A stretch of 49,527 bases of DNA, from the NCBI RefSeq assembly GCF_013155395.1, contig NZ_JABJWC010000023.1, positions 1 through 49,527 of the forward strand, given 5' to 3'. Both the position numbers and the translations under genes were made by a program. Under the pieces are notes generated by a model. The model did not search any database. It saw nothing but the letters and a program-made list of their open reading frames with translations, and was not told the DNA's origin. The DNA comes from Komagataeibacter melomenusus (GTDB taxonomy: Bacteria > Pseudomonadota > Alphaproteobacteria > Acetobacterales > Acetobacteraceae). Below are positions 1-11,019 of the stretch, in pieces; position 1 is the first letter of the stretch; each line of letters starts with the position of its first letter.

Positions 1-168
1 ACGGGGGCATGCGAGGGTCCTGGCGGCTCATTGCAGGGTAAAACAGGTGTCATGCACGCGTTCGGGTTCATGACGGCTGGCCCCATTGTGGTCCCGAACG
101 CCCTGGCGTGGAAGCCCCTGCGCTCCGGGCAGGCAGTCCTCCCCCTCAATCCTGCATGGGCCGCATGT

Positions 169-1635
169 TCAGCGCCATGCGCTGACGGCCTGAAGCCCCG
201 TATGCAATAGTTGCGCCGCCCGTTCGGGGCTTGCGGCCTCCACATACACGCGCAGTTCCGGCGCGTTGCCTGATGGGCGGAGGTGAATGACCTCGCCCCC
301 GTCAAAGGTCATGCGCAGGCCATCGGTTTCATCCACATGGTCCAGCGCGCCGCAGGCGCCGGTCAGGCCCAGCGCGTCCGCTCCCTGTACCGGGTCATGG
401 CTCAGGGCGGCAATATGGGCGGCGCTCTGCGCGGTGGGCATGTCCTTTAGCCGGTCGCTCAGCGTAAAGCGGCGGGGCAGGGCGGCGACAAGTCCGGCCA
501 GGTCCGTGCCCGCCTCGCGCGCGGCCACGAGCGCGCAGAGCATGGGCAGCACGGAATCCCGCGTGGGCAGGGCGGTGAGCGTGCGGCCGCCGCGCGTGAC
601 CGGGCTTGCCAGCAGGAAGCCGCCATTGGCCTCATACCCGACCGAGGGCTCATGCCCCGCCTGCGCGGCCTGCGTCATGGCCGCGACCACATAGGGCGAG
701 CCGATGCGCGTGCGCTGCACCGTGTGGGCAAAGCCAGCCTGCTCCAGCGCCGTGTTGCTGCTGACCGGGGTGGCCACGGCACGTGCGGCCAGGAAACGGG
801 CGGCCAGAATGCCCAGCACATCGCCGCGCAGCCACGCGCCATGCCGGTCGGCCAGCAGCGGGCGGTCGGAATCGCCATCGGTGGTCAGGATGGCATCGAG
901 CGTGCCGTCGGCGGCCCATTGCCGGGCGAGGGCGGCATCCTCGGGGCGGACGGCTTCGGTATCGACGGGGATGAAACTGTCCATGCGGCCCAATGGCACG
1001 GCGGTGGCGCCAAGCGCCTCGACAATCTGCACCAGCACGTCGCGCCCCACGGCGGAATGCTGGTAGATGCCCAGTTTCAGCCCCGCCAGTGCATGGGCGC
1101 CAAAAAAGTCACGGTACCGGGCCACGAAGCCGGGCACCACATCGGTCACGGGCGGCAGGTCGGGGGGGGCGGTCAGCGTGCCCTGCGTATCGAACCAGCC
1201 TTCGGGCAGGCTTACGTCAAGCGCGCGCATTGCCGCCTCATCGGGCTTGAGGAACTCGCCATGCGCGCGGTTGAACTTGATGCCATTGCGATCCGCCGGG
1301 ATATGGCTGCCCGTGACCATGAGCGAGGGCATGCCATGCGCGAACGCATGCAGGCACAGGGCCGGCGTGGGCACATAACCGCAAAAGACCGGCACGCCGC
1401 CCATGTAACGGATCGCGGCCGCACAGGCGCGCAGGATGCGCGGCGTGCTCGGGCGCAGGTCGCCTGCCACGGCCACCGATGTGCCGGGCGCGAACTCGCC
1501 CAGGGTGGCGAGGTGGCGCAGGTAGCCCACGGTATAGGCGAAGCAGACCGAATCCTTCATGGCGCTGACAAGGCCGCGCGCGCCGCTCGTGCCAAACGCG
1601 ACACCGGAATGCTGCATCCACTGGGCTATCTTCAT
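169..1635 (-). CDS. Phosphomannomutase/phosphoglucomutase (alpha-D-phosphohexomutase family)
   Basis: Interconverts hexose 1- and 6-phosphates for sugar-nucleotide and exopolysaccharide synthesis in the cytoplasm. With the start at 1635 the protein is 488 residues, normal for the family. All four family signatures are visible: the phosphoserine loop TGSHIP (Ser110), the magnesium loop DGDSDR (253-258), the sugar-binding EANGG (335-339) and the phosphate-binding RPSGNAPE (453-460). The reading frame extends upstream to 1689, but the extra 18 residues are low-complexity and a purine-rich stretch (GAGAAAG) precedes the inner ATG, so I prefer 1635. It diverges from the c-di-GMP enzyme. Mannose versus glucose preference cannot be read from the sequence. 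Confidence 0.93.
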   Translation of the reverse strand: MKIAQWMQHSGVAFGTSGARGLVSAMKDSVCFAYTVGYLRHLATLGEFAPGTSVAVAGDLRPSTPRILRACAAAIRYMGGVPVFCGYVPTPALCLHAFAHGMPSLMVTGSHIPADRNGIKFNRAHGEFLKPDEAAMRALDVSLPEGWFDTQGTLTAPPDLPPVTDVVPGFVARYRDFFGAHALAGLKLGIYQHSAVGRDVLVQIVEALGATAVPLGRMDSFIPVDTEAVRPEDAALARQWAADGTLDAILTTDGDSDRPLLADRHGAWLRGDVLGILAARFLAARAVATPVSSNTALEQAGFAHTVQRTRIGSPYVVAAMTQAAQAGHEPSVGYEANGGFLLASPVTRGGRTLTALPTRDSVLPMLCALVAAREAGTDLAGLVAALPRRFTLSDRLKDMPTAQSAAHIAALSHDPVQGADALGLTGACGALDHVDETDGLRMTFDGGEVIHLRPSGNAPELRVYVEAASPERAAQLLHTGLQAVSAWR

Positions 1636-2135
1636 GGGTTCTTTCTCGCTCCTGGCCAATCCTGCGCGGGCTTTCGCGCCTGCCTGCACAACGCAGGCGC
1701 GCGGGCAGGCGTTTATACAAACAATCGTGCCCTGTCGCGGCAGGGGTCATGTTTGCCCCCGCCACGCGGGCCAGCGTGGGGCAGGGGCATGGCGCAAATA
1801 AGGCGGCCCGGACGCAGGGCATGAAGCGGGATATTGTATTTGTGGCTGGTCTGTACTGTGTTTTTTGGGTTTGTTCATAAAAGCATAATAAAAATGTATC
1901 GAAAACATAACACATGCAGGCGGGTGCGGCGGCTAGAGGAAGGGGAAGTGATTAAGGAACGATGAATATGGCCTGCCGGTGCGTTGCGTCATCATGATGG
2001 GCCCGTGTGTCATGGGTCCGTACATCGATTGCCCGCGGCCCCGGTTTTCGGGCCGGTGGGGCAGGCTGCCCTGCGCTTTGTGAACGCTGGCGCAGGCATG
2101 GCGCCCGCCGCTTTGAAATGGTTGTGGAACATTGC
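1636..2135. other. Divergent intergenic region with AT-rich promoter-like core
   Basis: About 500 bases separate the divergent phosphohexomutase and c-di-GMP genes. A conspicuously AT-rich stretch at about 1830-1915 stands out from the GC-rich surroundings and is the likeliest place for promoters in both directions. An open frame runs through 2007-2135 into the c-di-GMP gene, but it looks like read-through upstream of the real start. I see no RNA gene or repeat here. Confidence 0.5.
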
Positions 2136-4271
2136 ATGATGAACGATATCGCCGCCCCGCCAGCCCCTTCGGCCTTCATGACCATGGGCGATATCGCCTG
2201 CAAGGGGCCGGTCATCGGGCCGGATGCGCTGGGTGAGCGGCTGTTCGAGCTGTTTCACAATGACCCCGCGCTGATGCTCGTGGCGGTGGTGGACGGGCAA
2301 GGCACGCCGGTGGGGCTGGTGGAGCGGCAGGCCTTCTTCCTCAAGGTATCGGGCCGGTTTGGCCATGCGCTGTTCAACCGCCGCCCCGTGGCGCTGCTGA
2401 TGGATGACCGCCCGGTCATGATCGATGCCGATATCCCCGCCGCCGAGTTCACGGCGCGCGCGCTCATGACCCAGCCCTCCGACCTCATGCGCGGCTATAT
2501 CGTGACAAAGGCGGGGCGCTATCACGGCACCGGCTCGGCGCTGGACCTGATCAACGCCTCGCATTCCCACGCCGTGGCCTCCGCCTCGGGGCTGAAGGCG
2601 GCGGCGGAAGACCTGCGGCGGGCCAATAAGCGCATATTGCGTGACAAGCTGTTCATCGACACCATTGTCGAGAACATTCCCTCCGCCCTGATCGTGCGCT
2701 CCCTGCGCGATGACCACCCCGTTCTGGTCAACCGCGCCGCCGAGGAGATGATGGGCTGCACCCGCGACCTGCTGCTTGAGCGCAGGGTGGATGACGTGTT
2801 CGATGCGGACGAGATCGGCCATCTGCTGCTCAATCGTGCGGCAGGGCGCGCGCAGGCCGCCGAGCAGGTGCTGTGCGACCACCATGGCACGGCGCGCGCC
2901 ATTGCCACCCGCCATGTCACCATTACCGATGAGCGTGGCGGCGCGCGGTGGGAGATGTGCGTGGCCGATGACGTGACCGAACAGCGCAGCGCCCAGCACC
3001 GCGTCGAGCAGCTTGCCCATTACGACCCGCTGACCGGGCTGGCCAACCGCGCCCTGTTCTCCGCCCGGCTCGAGGCCACCTGCACGCCCGGGCAGATGGC
3101 GACACTGCTGTGCATCGACCTTGATTACTTCAAGACCGTCAATGACGTGTACGGCCACGCGGCGGGCGATACGCTGCTGCGGCTGGTCTCCGCCCGCCTG
3201 CTGGCCTGCAGCCGCCCCGAAGACCTTGTGGCAAGGCTGGGCGGCGACGAGTTTGCCATCATCTGGCCCGATGTGCCCGACCCGGACGAACTGACCGGCC
3301 GCGCGCGCGAGATTGTCGAGACCGTCAGCAGACCCTACATCATTGACGGGCACCATATCGTCATAGGCGCCAGCATTGGTGCCGCGCTGTACCCGCAGGA
3401 TGGCGAGAATGCCGAAATGCTGCTGCAACATGCCGATATTGCGCTGTACCGCGCCAAGTCGCTCGGGCGCAACGGCTTCCAGTTCTTCGATGCCGACCTG
3501 CGCGATGAAATCCAGACCCGCGCGCGCCTGGGCAACGAACTGCGCGCGGCCATTGCGCATGATGCGCTGACCCTGCATTTCCAGCCGCTCTATTCCATGC
3601 CGGCCAACCGCATCAGCGCGTGCGAGGCGCTGGTGCGCTGGCACCACCCCGAGCGCGGCATGATCCCGCCCGACCAGTTCGTGGGCCTGGCGGAAGAAAA
3701 CGGCCTGATCCACGACCTTGGTGAATGGGTGCTGCGCGCCGCCTGCCGTGAGGCGGCGGGCTGGCCCGAGCAGGTGCGCATTGCGGTCAATGTCTCGCCC
3801 ATCCAGTTGCGCAACCCGCGCTTCCTCAGCATTGTGGAAGGGGCCTTGGCGTGTTCCGGCCTTGCCCCCGCGCGGCTCGAGATCGAGATTACCGAGAACA
3901 TTTTTGTGCAGAACAGCGCCACCAACCGCGACATCCTGCACCGGCTGGGCCAGATCGGGTGCAGCATCGTGCTGGATGATTTCGGCACCGGCTATTCCTC
4001 GCTGGGCTACCTGCGCTCGTTTCGCTTCCAGAAGATCAAGATCGACCGCTCCTTCGTGCAGGAACTGCCCGAGCGCGGGGCGGCAGGCATCATCCGCGCC
4101 ATCATCAGCCTGGCGCAGAGCATGGACATCCCCATCACGGCGGAAGGGGTGGAAACACAAGACCAGTGGGCCCATCTCAACGAACTGGGCTGCAACCAGG
4201 TGCAGGGCTTCCTGCTTGGCCGCCCGCAGCCATCGGAGATGATCCGCCAGAGCATCCTGACCCATGCCTGA
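2136..4271 (+). CDS. CBS-PAS-GGDEF-EAL cyclic-di-GMP synthase/phosphodiesterase
   Basis: Cytoplasmic bifunctional-type c-di-GMP enzyme of about 711 residues with no membrane segment. Order: an N-terminal CBS-pair-like region (about 10-150), a PAS-like sensor (about 170-290), GGDEF (about 300-460) and EAL (about 470-705). The diguanylate cyclase motif GGDEF is intact near residue 370, and an inhibitory-site RxxD (RPED) lies exactly five residues before it. The EAL half keeps EAL, VNVSPIQL, EITEN, DDFGTGYSS, AEGVET and QGFLLGRP, so hydrolysis also looks possible. In cellulose-producing acetic acid bacteria c-di-GMP activates cellulose synthase, but no bcs gene is in view. The start is uncertain: ATGs at 2118, 2136 and 2139 are possible, and the frame is open from 2007. 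Confidence 0.93.
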   Translation: MMNDIAAPPAPSAFMTMGDIACKGPVIGPDALGERLFELFHNDPALMLVAVVDGQGTPVGLVERQAFFLKVSGRFGHALFNRRPVALLMDDRPVMIDADIPAAEFTARALMTQPSDLMRGYIVTKAGRYHGTGSALDLINASHSHAVASASGLKAAAEDLRRANKRILRDKLFIDTIVENIPSALIVRSLRDDHPVLVNRAAEEMMGCTRDLLLERRVDDVFDADEIGHLLLNRAAGRAQAAEQVLCDHHGTARAIATRHVTITDERGGARWEMCVADDVTEQRSAQHRVEQLAHYDPLTGLANRALFSARLEATCTPGQMATLLCIDLDYFKTVNDVYGHAAGDTLLRLVSARLLACSRPEDLVARLGGDEFAIIWPDVPDPDELTGRAREIVETVSRPYIIDGHHIVIGASIGAALYPQDGENAEMLLQHADIALYRAKSLGRNGFQFFDADLRDEIQTRARLGNELRAAIAHDALTLHFQPLYSMPANRISACEALVRWHHPERGMIPPDQFVGLAEENGLIHDLGEWVLRAACREAAGWPEQVRIAVNVSPIQLRNPRFLSIVEGALACSGLAPARLEIEITENIFVQNSATNRDILHRLGQIGCSIVLDDFGTGYSSLGYLRSFRFQKIKIDRSFVQELPERGAAGIIRAIISLAQSMDIPITAEGVETQDQWAHLNELGCNQVQGFLLGRPQPSEMIRQSILTHA

Positions 4272-4380
4272 AGGCAGCGGCCGCGGGCAGGGGAGGCGTT
4301 GCTGGCGCAGATGTGAGCGGCGGTGCCCGTAGCGCCAGCCTGCATGGTCTTGCAACCGTAACGGAAAACACGTAAAGCTG

Positions 4381-4534
4381 CTGCCAGCATCAGGAGTTGG
4401 GGCGACGCCCAACGCCAACCTGCCGTTCCGGGCAAGGTGGCGCTCCCGCAAGGGAGGATGTGGCCAGGCCGGCAACCAAGCGGATCATGCCACGTAGCGC
4501 GTCATGCCCCTCGCAATTGAGGATGGACGTGGCA
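4381..4534 (+). promoter_or_regulatory. metA leader: SAM-I-clan-like riboswitch with translational expression platform
   Basis: Seen by hand folding. P1: 4381-4391 with 4457-4467 (10 pairs, two single bulges). P2: GTTGGG 4396-4401 with CCCAAC 4408-4413. P3: GCC-A-ACC-TGCC 4414-4424 with GGCA-A-GGT-GGC 4431-4441. P4: CTCCC 4443-4447 with GGGAG 4452-4456 on a GCAA tetraloop. This three-armed layout and the segments AAGGTGGC and AGGATG resemble the SAM-I/SAM-IV core. Downstream, TGCCACGT (4488-4495) is perfectly complementary to ACGTGGCA (4527-4534) just before the metA ATG, enclosing CCTC/GAGG (4509-4512/4519-4522), which hides the Shine-Dalgarno. The same 4489-4495 segment can instead pair with P1's 3' strand (4458-4464). 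Inferred logic: SAM stabilises P1, frees 4488-4495 and shuts translation off. The class assignment is tentative; the P2 arm has no obvious kink-turn. Confidence 0.7.
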
Positions 4535-5482
4535 ATGCCCATAAGAATACCCGATGACCTGCCTGCACGCGGCACGCTTGAAGCCGAGGGCGTGATGGTG
4601 ATGGGCGAGACCGACGCCATACGGCAGGACATCCGCCCGCTGCGCATCGGCCTGCTCAACCTCATGCCCAACAAGATCCGCACCGAGACCCAGATCGCCC
4701 GCCTCATCGGGGCCACGCCGCTGCAGGTGGAACTCACGCTGGTACGTATGAGCGGGCATGTGCCGCGTAATGCTTCAGCCGATCATATGACCTCCTTCTA
4801 CCGCGCGTGGGAGGATGTGCGCGGCGCGCGTTTCGATGGCTTCATCATCACCGGGGCCCCCGTCGAGCGCCTGCCCTTTGCCGAGGTGACATACTGGGAT
4901 GAACTGCGCCGTGTGTTCGACTGGACCCGGACCAACGTGCACCGATGTTTCAACATCTGCTGGGCCGCCCAGGCCGCGGTGCACCACTTTCATGGCATGC
5001 CCAAGCACGCGCTGGCCCGCAAGGCGTTCGGGGTGTATGACCACCGCATCCTGGCACCGGCCTCGCCCTACCTGCAGGGCTTTGCCGATGACCTGTCCAT
5101 TCCCGTCTCGCGCTGGACGGAGGTGCGGCGCGCCGACCTGCCGCGCCATGCCGGCATGACCGTTCTGGCCGAAAGCCCCGAGACCGGGCTGTGCCTGCTC
5201 GACGACCCGCGCCACCACGCGCTGCACATGTTCAACCACCTTGAATATGATTCCACCTCGCTGGCCGATGAATATTTCCGTGACCGCGCGCGTGGGCTCG
5301 ACATCGCGGTGCCGCACAACTACTTCCCGCATGATGACCCGGCCCTGCGCCCCATCAACCGCTGGCGCGCGCATGCGCACCTGCTGGCAGGCAACTGGAT
5401 CAACCAGATCTACCAGACCACGCCGTTCGATATCGCGCGCATCGGGCATGAAAGCCGCCATCCCGAACTGGTATGCGCCTGA
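4535..5482 (+). CDS. metA: Homoserine O-acyltransferase MetA (probably acetyl-CoA specific)
   Basis: First committed step of methionine synthesis: acylation of homoserine. 315 residues, normal length. Catalytic residues fall at the reference E. coli positions: Cys142 (in NICWAA), His235 and Glu237 (in FNHLEYD). Position 111 is Glu (TGAPVE), the residue associated with acetyl-CoA use in the family; succinyl-CoA enzymes have Gly there. The product is therefore likelier O-acetylhomoserine than O-succinylhomoserine. Start: ATG 4535 gives the usual MPIRIP N-terminus; an in-frame GTG at 4529 has better spacing from GAGG (4519-4522). The structured leader immediately upstream implies control by S-adenosylmethionine. 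Confidence 0.95.
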   Translation: MPIRIPDDLPARGTLEAEGVMVMGETDAIRQDIRPLRIGLLNLMPNKIRTETQIARLIGATPLQVELTLVRMSGHVPRNASADHMTSFYRAWEDVRGARFDGFIITGAPVERLPFAEVTYWDELRRVFDWTRTNVHRCFNICWAAQAAVHHFHGMPKHALARKAFGVYDHRILAPASPYLQGFADDLSIPVSRWTEVRRADLPRHAGMTVLAESPETGLCLLDDPRHHALHMFNHLEYDSTSLADEYFRDRARGLDIAVPHNYFPHDDPALRPINRWRAHAHLLAGNWINQIYQTTPFDIARIGHESRHPELVCA

Positions 5483-5650
5483 GGGCACACGGATGCGTGA
5501 TGGCGGCATGGCTGTTCGCGCAAACGTCAGGCCATAAGAAGAATGGCGTCGAGATGGGGTATTCTCCCCTGTCGCCGGAGATGCTAGGAAACAGGCAAGG
5601 CCATGATCCGCGGCTCTTTATTGCGGTAAAAAACCGACATAGTTACAGGC

Positions 5651-6826
5651 ATGACATTGCATGGCATGAAGATCGGCTTTCTGTTCAATCACGACTGTAT
5701 CCACCAGGTTTCGCATACGGCGCCCATCATCTGCCAGCTTGTCGCGTTGGGGCAGGATGTGACGGTCATTACCTCATCGGTGGAGCAGGAGGCCCATGTG
5801 CGCCGCACGGTGGCAGGCTGCGCGCAGAATGTAACCTTCGTGCGCATCGACATCAGCCTGCTCGCGCGTGCCATCAATGTGGTGGCCCGTTCCTTCCTGC
5901 CGTTCCGCCGCATTGCCAACCTGCGCGAGAATATCCGCCTGTTCTCCCGCTTTGACGCGCTGGTGGTGCCCGAGACCACATCCGCCCTGCTCAAGAGCCA
6001 TTTCCGGCTTGATATCAAGCTGATCTACTTCCCCCACGGCGCGGGCGACCGCTCCATCGGGTTTCGCGACGTCACGCGGTTTTTCGACCTGGTGCTGCTG
6101 CCCGGTGAAAAGACGCGCGAGCGCATGCAGGCCGGCAACCTGATCCGCCCCGATGCGCATGCCGTGGTGGGCTACCCCAAATTCGACATCGTTGACCTGT
6201 CCAGGCGCCCCCGGTTCTTTGATAATGACCGCCCGACCGTGCTGTACAACCCGCATTTCGATCCGGTCCTGTCCTCATGGTGGGACATGGGGCTGGAGGT
6301 GCTGGACTGGTTTGCGCGGCAGGATGACTACAACCTGATCTTCGCTCCCCATGTCATGCTGTTCAGGCGCAACCTGCATACATCGGTCGAGCACCGCAGG
6401 CTGCGGCTGCGGCGGATGATACCGCACAAGATCCGCAACCTGTCACATATCCTGATCGATACCGGCAGCCCGAACTCGGTCGACATGTCCTACGTGCGCG
6501 GGGCCGACATCTACCTTGGCGATGTCAGCAGCCAGATCTACGAATGGATCTACCAGCCGCGACCATGCATCTTCCTCAATTCGCACCGGGCGCAATGGCG
6601 CGACAATCCCAGCTATGCCCACTGGAACATGGGGCAGGTGATCGACCGGGTGGACCAGTTGCCCCATGCGCTCGCCGTGGCGCAGGCGCAGCAGGCGCTT
6701 TACGGGCCACGCCAGCAGGCGGCATTTGCCGCCACGTTCCACACCGTGCCCAATGAGAGTGCGGCCAGCCGCGCCGCCCGGGACATTGTGTATTTCCTCT
6801 CGCATGGTAAAACATCCGCCGCCTGA
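5651..6826 (+). CDS. CDP-glycerol glycerophosphotransferase-like (TagB/TagF-type) GT-B protein
   Basis: 391 residues, no clear signal peptide or membrane span. The N-terminal half begins with a Rossmann-like KIGFLFNHD strand. The C-terminal half carries the pattern ADIYLGDVSSQIYEW...RPCIFLNS, resembling the D-x-SS-x-x-x-(D/E) region followed by a proline-rich strand in CDP-glycerol:polyol glycerophosphotransferases. PHGAGDR and VGYPKFD match their middle motifs. Such enzymes transfer glycerol-phosphate or other groups to surface polymers; the substrate here is unknown. It is followed 43 bases later by a family-4 glycosyltransferase, suggesting a shared role in envelope polysaccharide. ATG 5666 (MKIGFL) is an alternative start. 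Confidence 0.7.
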   Translation: MTLHGMKIGFLFNHDCIHQVSHTAPIICQLVALGQDVTVITSSVEQEAHVRRTVAGCAQNVTFVRIDISLLARAINVVARSFLPFRRIANLRENIRLFSRFDALVVPETTSALLKSHFRLDIKLIYFPHGAGDRSIGFRDVTRFFDLVLLPGEKTRERMQAGNLIRPDAHAVVGYPKFDIVDLSRRPRFFDNDRPTVLYNPHFDPVLSSWWDMGLEVLDWFARQDDYNLIFAPHVMLFRRNLHTSVEHRRLRLRRMIPHKIRNLSHILIDTGSPNSVDMSYVRGADIYLGDVSSQIYEWIYQPRPCIFLNSHRAQWRDNPSYAHWNMGQVIDRVDQLPHALAVAQAQQALYGPRQQAAFAATFHTVPNESAASRAARDIVYFLSHGKTSAA

Positions 6827-6869
6827 AAGCCAAGAGAACCCATGACCATCGGTGTGGGAGGAGAGGGTC

Positions 6870-7949
6870 ATGCGGATCGCCTATGTCATCAACACGTTCG
6901 AGGGCGGTGGCGCTGCCCTGCCCATACCCGATATCGTGGAGGTATGCCGCGCCAACGGGCACAGTGTTGATGTCGCTGCACTCTCCCCGCGCAATGGCCG
7001 CGCCATGCCCGCCCTGCGCAAGGCCGGGCTGAAGCCGGTGGTGCTGGCCCAGGATACATCATCCCACGCGCTGATGCTGCACCGGCTTGATGCCTGGGTG
7101 CGCGCGGTGCGCCCGACCCATATCTGGACATCGCTCACCCGCGCGACCCTGCTCGGGCAGCTTGTGGGGCTGCGCCAGGGCATTCCGGTGGTGAGCTGGC
7201 AGCATAACGCCTTTCTCAAGCCTGCCAACCTTGCGCTGCTGCGGCTCATGCGCAACCGCAGCCGGTTGTGGGTGGGCGATTCAGGCTACGTGACCGAACT
7301 GACCCGCCAGCGCCTCGGCCTGCCTGCCGATCGGGTCCTGTCATGGCCCATCTTCCGCATCGATCCTGATCTTGCACCGGCCGCGCCGTGGCAGCCGGGC
7401 GAGGGGGTGCGGATCGGTTCGCTGGGGCGGCTTGATCCCTCCAAGGGGTATGATGTGCTGTTCCGCGCGCTGCTGGCGCTGCGTGATGTGCCGGGCCTGC
7501 CGCCTTACACCGTCACCATAGGCGGCGAGGGGGCGGAGCAGGCGCGGCTGCAGGGCTTCTGCCAGCGCCACGGGCTGGATCAGGTGCATTTCGCGGGTTA
7601 TGTCGAGGATACGGCAGCCTTCCTGCGGGGCTGCCATATGTATGTCCAGCCCTCGCGGCAGGAGGGGTTCTGCATCGCCGCCCACGAGGCCATGAACATG
7701 GGCCTGCCGGTGCTCGGCAGCGCCGTGGGCGAAATGACGCATTCCATTACCGAAGGGGTCAGCGGCTGGCATGTCCGCCCCCGCCGCCCGCACGAACTGG
7801 CTGGCAAGCTTGAACTGGCCCTGCGTCAGCCCGAACGCCTTGCCGCGATGGGGCAGGCGGCGCGGGCCTATGTGGCCGGGCATTTCAGCCCGGCGGCCTT
7901 CATGCAGGCCGGGAGCGCGGTGTTGCAGCGCATGGCGGCGCTGGCATAG
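6870..7949 (+). CDS. Glycosyltransferase family 4 (GT-B)
   Basis: Retaining sugar transferase of 359 residues, presumably cytoplasmic and acting on a lipid-linked or surface glycan. The acceptor loop near the N-terminus (FEGGGAA), the mid-protein GRLDPSKGYD and the donor-binding EX7E motif (EGFCIAAHE, followed by GLPVLGSAVGE) are all visible. The start at 6870 is chosen because a strong ribosome-binding site, GGAGGAGAGG, sits just before it; the upstream ATG at 6852 would place that site inside the gene. Probably co-transcribed with the preceding glycerophosphotransferase-like gene, and followed by a terminator/repeat. Donor and acceptor sugars cannot be told. Confidence 0.9.
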   Translation: MRIAYVINTFEGGGAALPIPDIVEVCRANGHSVDVAALSPRNGRAMPALRKAGLKPVVLAQDTSSHALMLHRLDAWVRAVRPTHIWTSLTRATLLGQLVGLRQGIPVVSWQHNAFLKPANLALLRLMRNRSRLWVGDSGYVTELTRQRLGLPADRVLSWPIFRIDPDLAPAAPWQPGEGVRIGSLGRLDPSKGYDVLFRALLALRDVPGLPPYTVTIGGEGAEQARLQGFCQRHGLDQVHFAGYVEDTAAFLRGCHMYVQPSRQEGFCIAAHEAMNMGLPVLGSAVGEMTHSITEGVSGWHVRPRRPHELAGKLELALRQPERLAAMGQAARAYVAGHFSPAAFMQAGSAVLQRMAALA

Positions 7950-7992
7950 CGCCGTCAACCGGCTAAAAGCGAAAAAGTAAACGTTTTTGGGT

Positions 7993-8017
7993 GCCGCCTT
8001 TGTTTCAAAAAGGCGGC
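7993..8017. terminator. GCCGCCTT/AAGGCGGC hairpin, terminator between convergent genes
   Basis: An 8-9 bp inverted repeat (GCCGCCTT 7993-8000, AAGGCGGC 8010-8017) lies between the convergent glycosyltransferase and kdsA genes. The same stem recurs at 37778-37803 and 45504-45529, so it is one member of a small terminator-like family. A second stem, part of the dispersed repeat at 8027-8058, follows directly. Confidence 0.6.
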
Positions 8018-8026
8018 GATCTTCTG

Positions 8027-8058
8027 AAGCTTTTTGAAAGAAGCTTCACCAAAAACTT
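8027..8058. repeat. Dispersed palindromic repeat, copy 1
   Basis: Contains the dyad GAAGCTT/AAGCTTC (8026-8032/8041-8047) and then CACCAAAAACTT. The 32 bases 8027-8058 match 26117-26148 at 31 positions, differing only at 8049/26139. Both copies sit downstream of a gene beside a GCC-rich hairpin, suggesting a mobile or selected intergenic element of this genome. Confidence 0.65.
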
Positions 8059-8080
8059 CTTTCCCTCAGGGGCAGGGTGG

Positions 8081-10587
<2,507 letters not shown>

Positions 10588-10619
10588 CTACGCGCAAAGC
10601 CTACCTGCGGGCTGAGTGA

Positions 10620-10662
10620 AAAAATAAAAAGGCCCCCGTCCGCACGGAGCGGAGCGGGGGCC
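10620..10662 (-). terminator. Rho-independent terminator after secG
   Basis: On the minus strand GGCCCCCG (10655-10662) pairs with CGGGGGCC (10631-10638), followed by a T-rich tail (complement of 10618-10630). This is the clearest intrinsic terminator in the window. It would end tpiA-secG transcripts just before pyrG. Confidence 0.85.
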
Positions 10663-10688
10663 GTAGCCGTTGCCCCGAAGGGGCGGGC

Positions 10689-10982
10689 TTACTTGCCTGC
10701 GGGGGCCGATGTCGCGGGCGGCTGGGCCAGGATATCGTGGCCAACGCCGCTCGAGGCACCGCGGTTCATGACCGCGAGCGTGAGCGAGAGCACCATGAAC
10801 GCCGTGCCGAGCACCGCGGTCGAGCGGGTGAGCAGCGTTGCCGTGCCGCGCCCGGACATGAAGGAGCCCATGCCCTGCGAGCCGCCGATTCCAAGCCCGC
10901 CACCCTCGCTGCGCTGGATCAGGATGGTGCCGATCAGCGCGATGGTGACGAACAGGTGCAGTAGAAGAAGAACTGTAATCAT
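10689..10982 (-). CDS. secG: Preprotein translocase subunit SecG
   Basis: Small inner-membrane subunit of the SecYEG channel. 97 residues with two hydrophobic segments, a glycine-rich cytoplasmic loop (EGGGLGIGG) between them, and FMSGRGTATLLTRSTA before the second span, all typical of SecG. The start at 10982 (MITVLLLL) follows GGAAAG at good spacing; the frame is open further upstream, but that part is not SecG-like. It lies 37 bases after tpiA, a common alphaproteobacterial pairing. Confidence 0.95.
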   Translation of the reverse strand: MITVLLLLHLFVTIALIGTILIQRSEGGGLGIGGSQGMGSFMSGRGTATLLTRSTAVLGTAFMVLSLTLAVMNRGASSGVGHDILAQPPATSAPAGK

Positions 10983-11019
10983 GCGTCTTTCCAGTAGATC
11001 CCCGCAGGCCGCGCGGCAA

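Noticed and set aside
1-168. Possible gene fragment at the left edge
   Set aside because: No frame with coding character or similarity; treated as sequence downstream of the phosphohexomutase.
2010-4475. 821-codon open frame on the minus strand
   Set aside because: It lies antisense to the well-supported GGDEF-EAL gene, is rich in His/Arg/Gln as expected of a GC-rich shadow frame, and shows no domain.
4381-4534. SAM-II riboswitch, the class usual for alphaproteobacterial metA
   Set aside because: The short pseudoknot consensus with its A/U-rich elements is absent; the region instead forms a multi-arm SAM-I-like fold.
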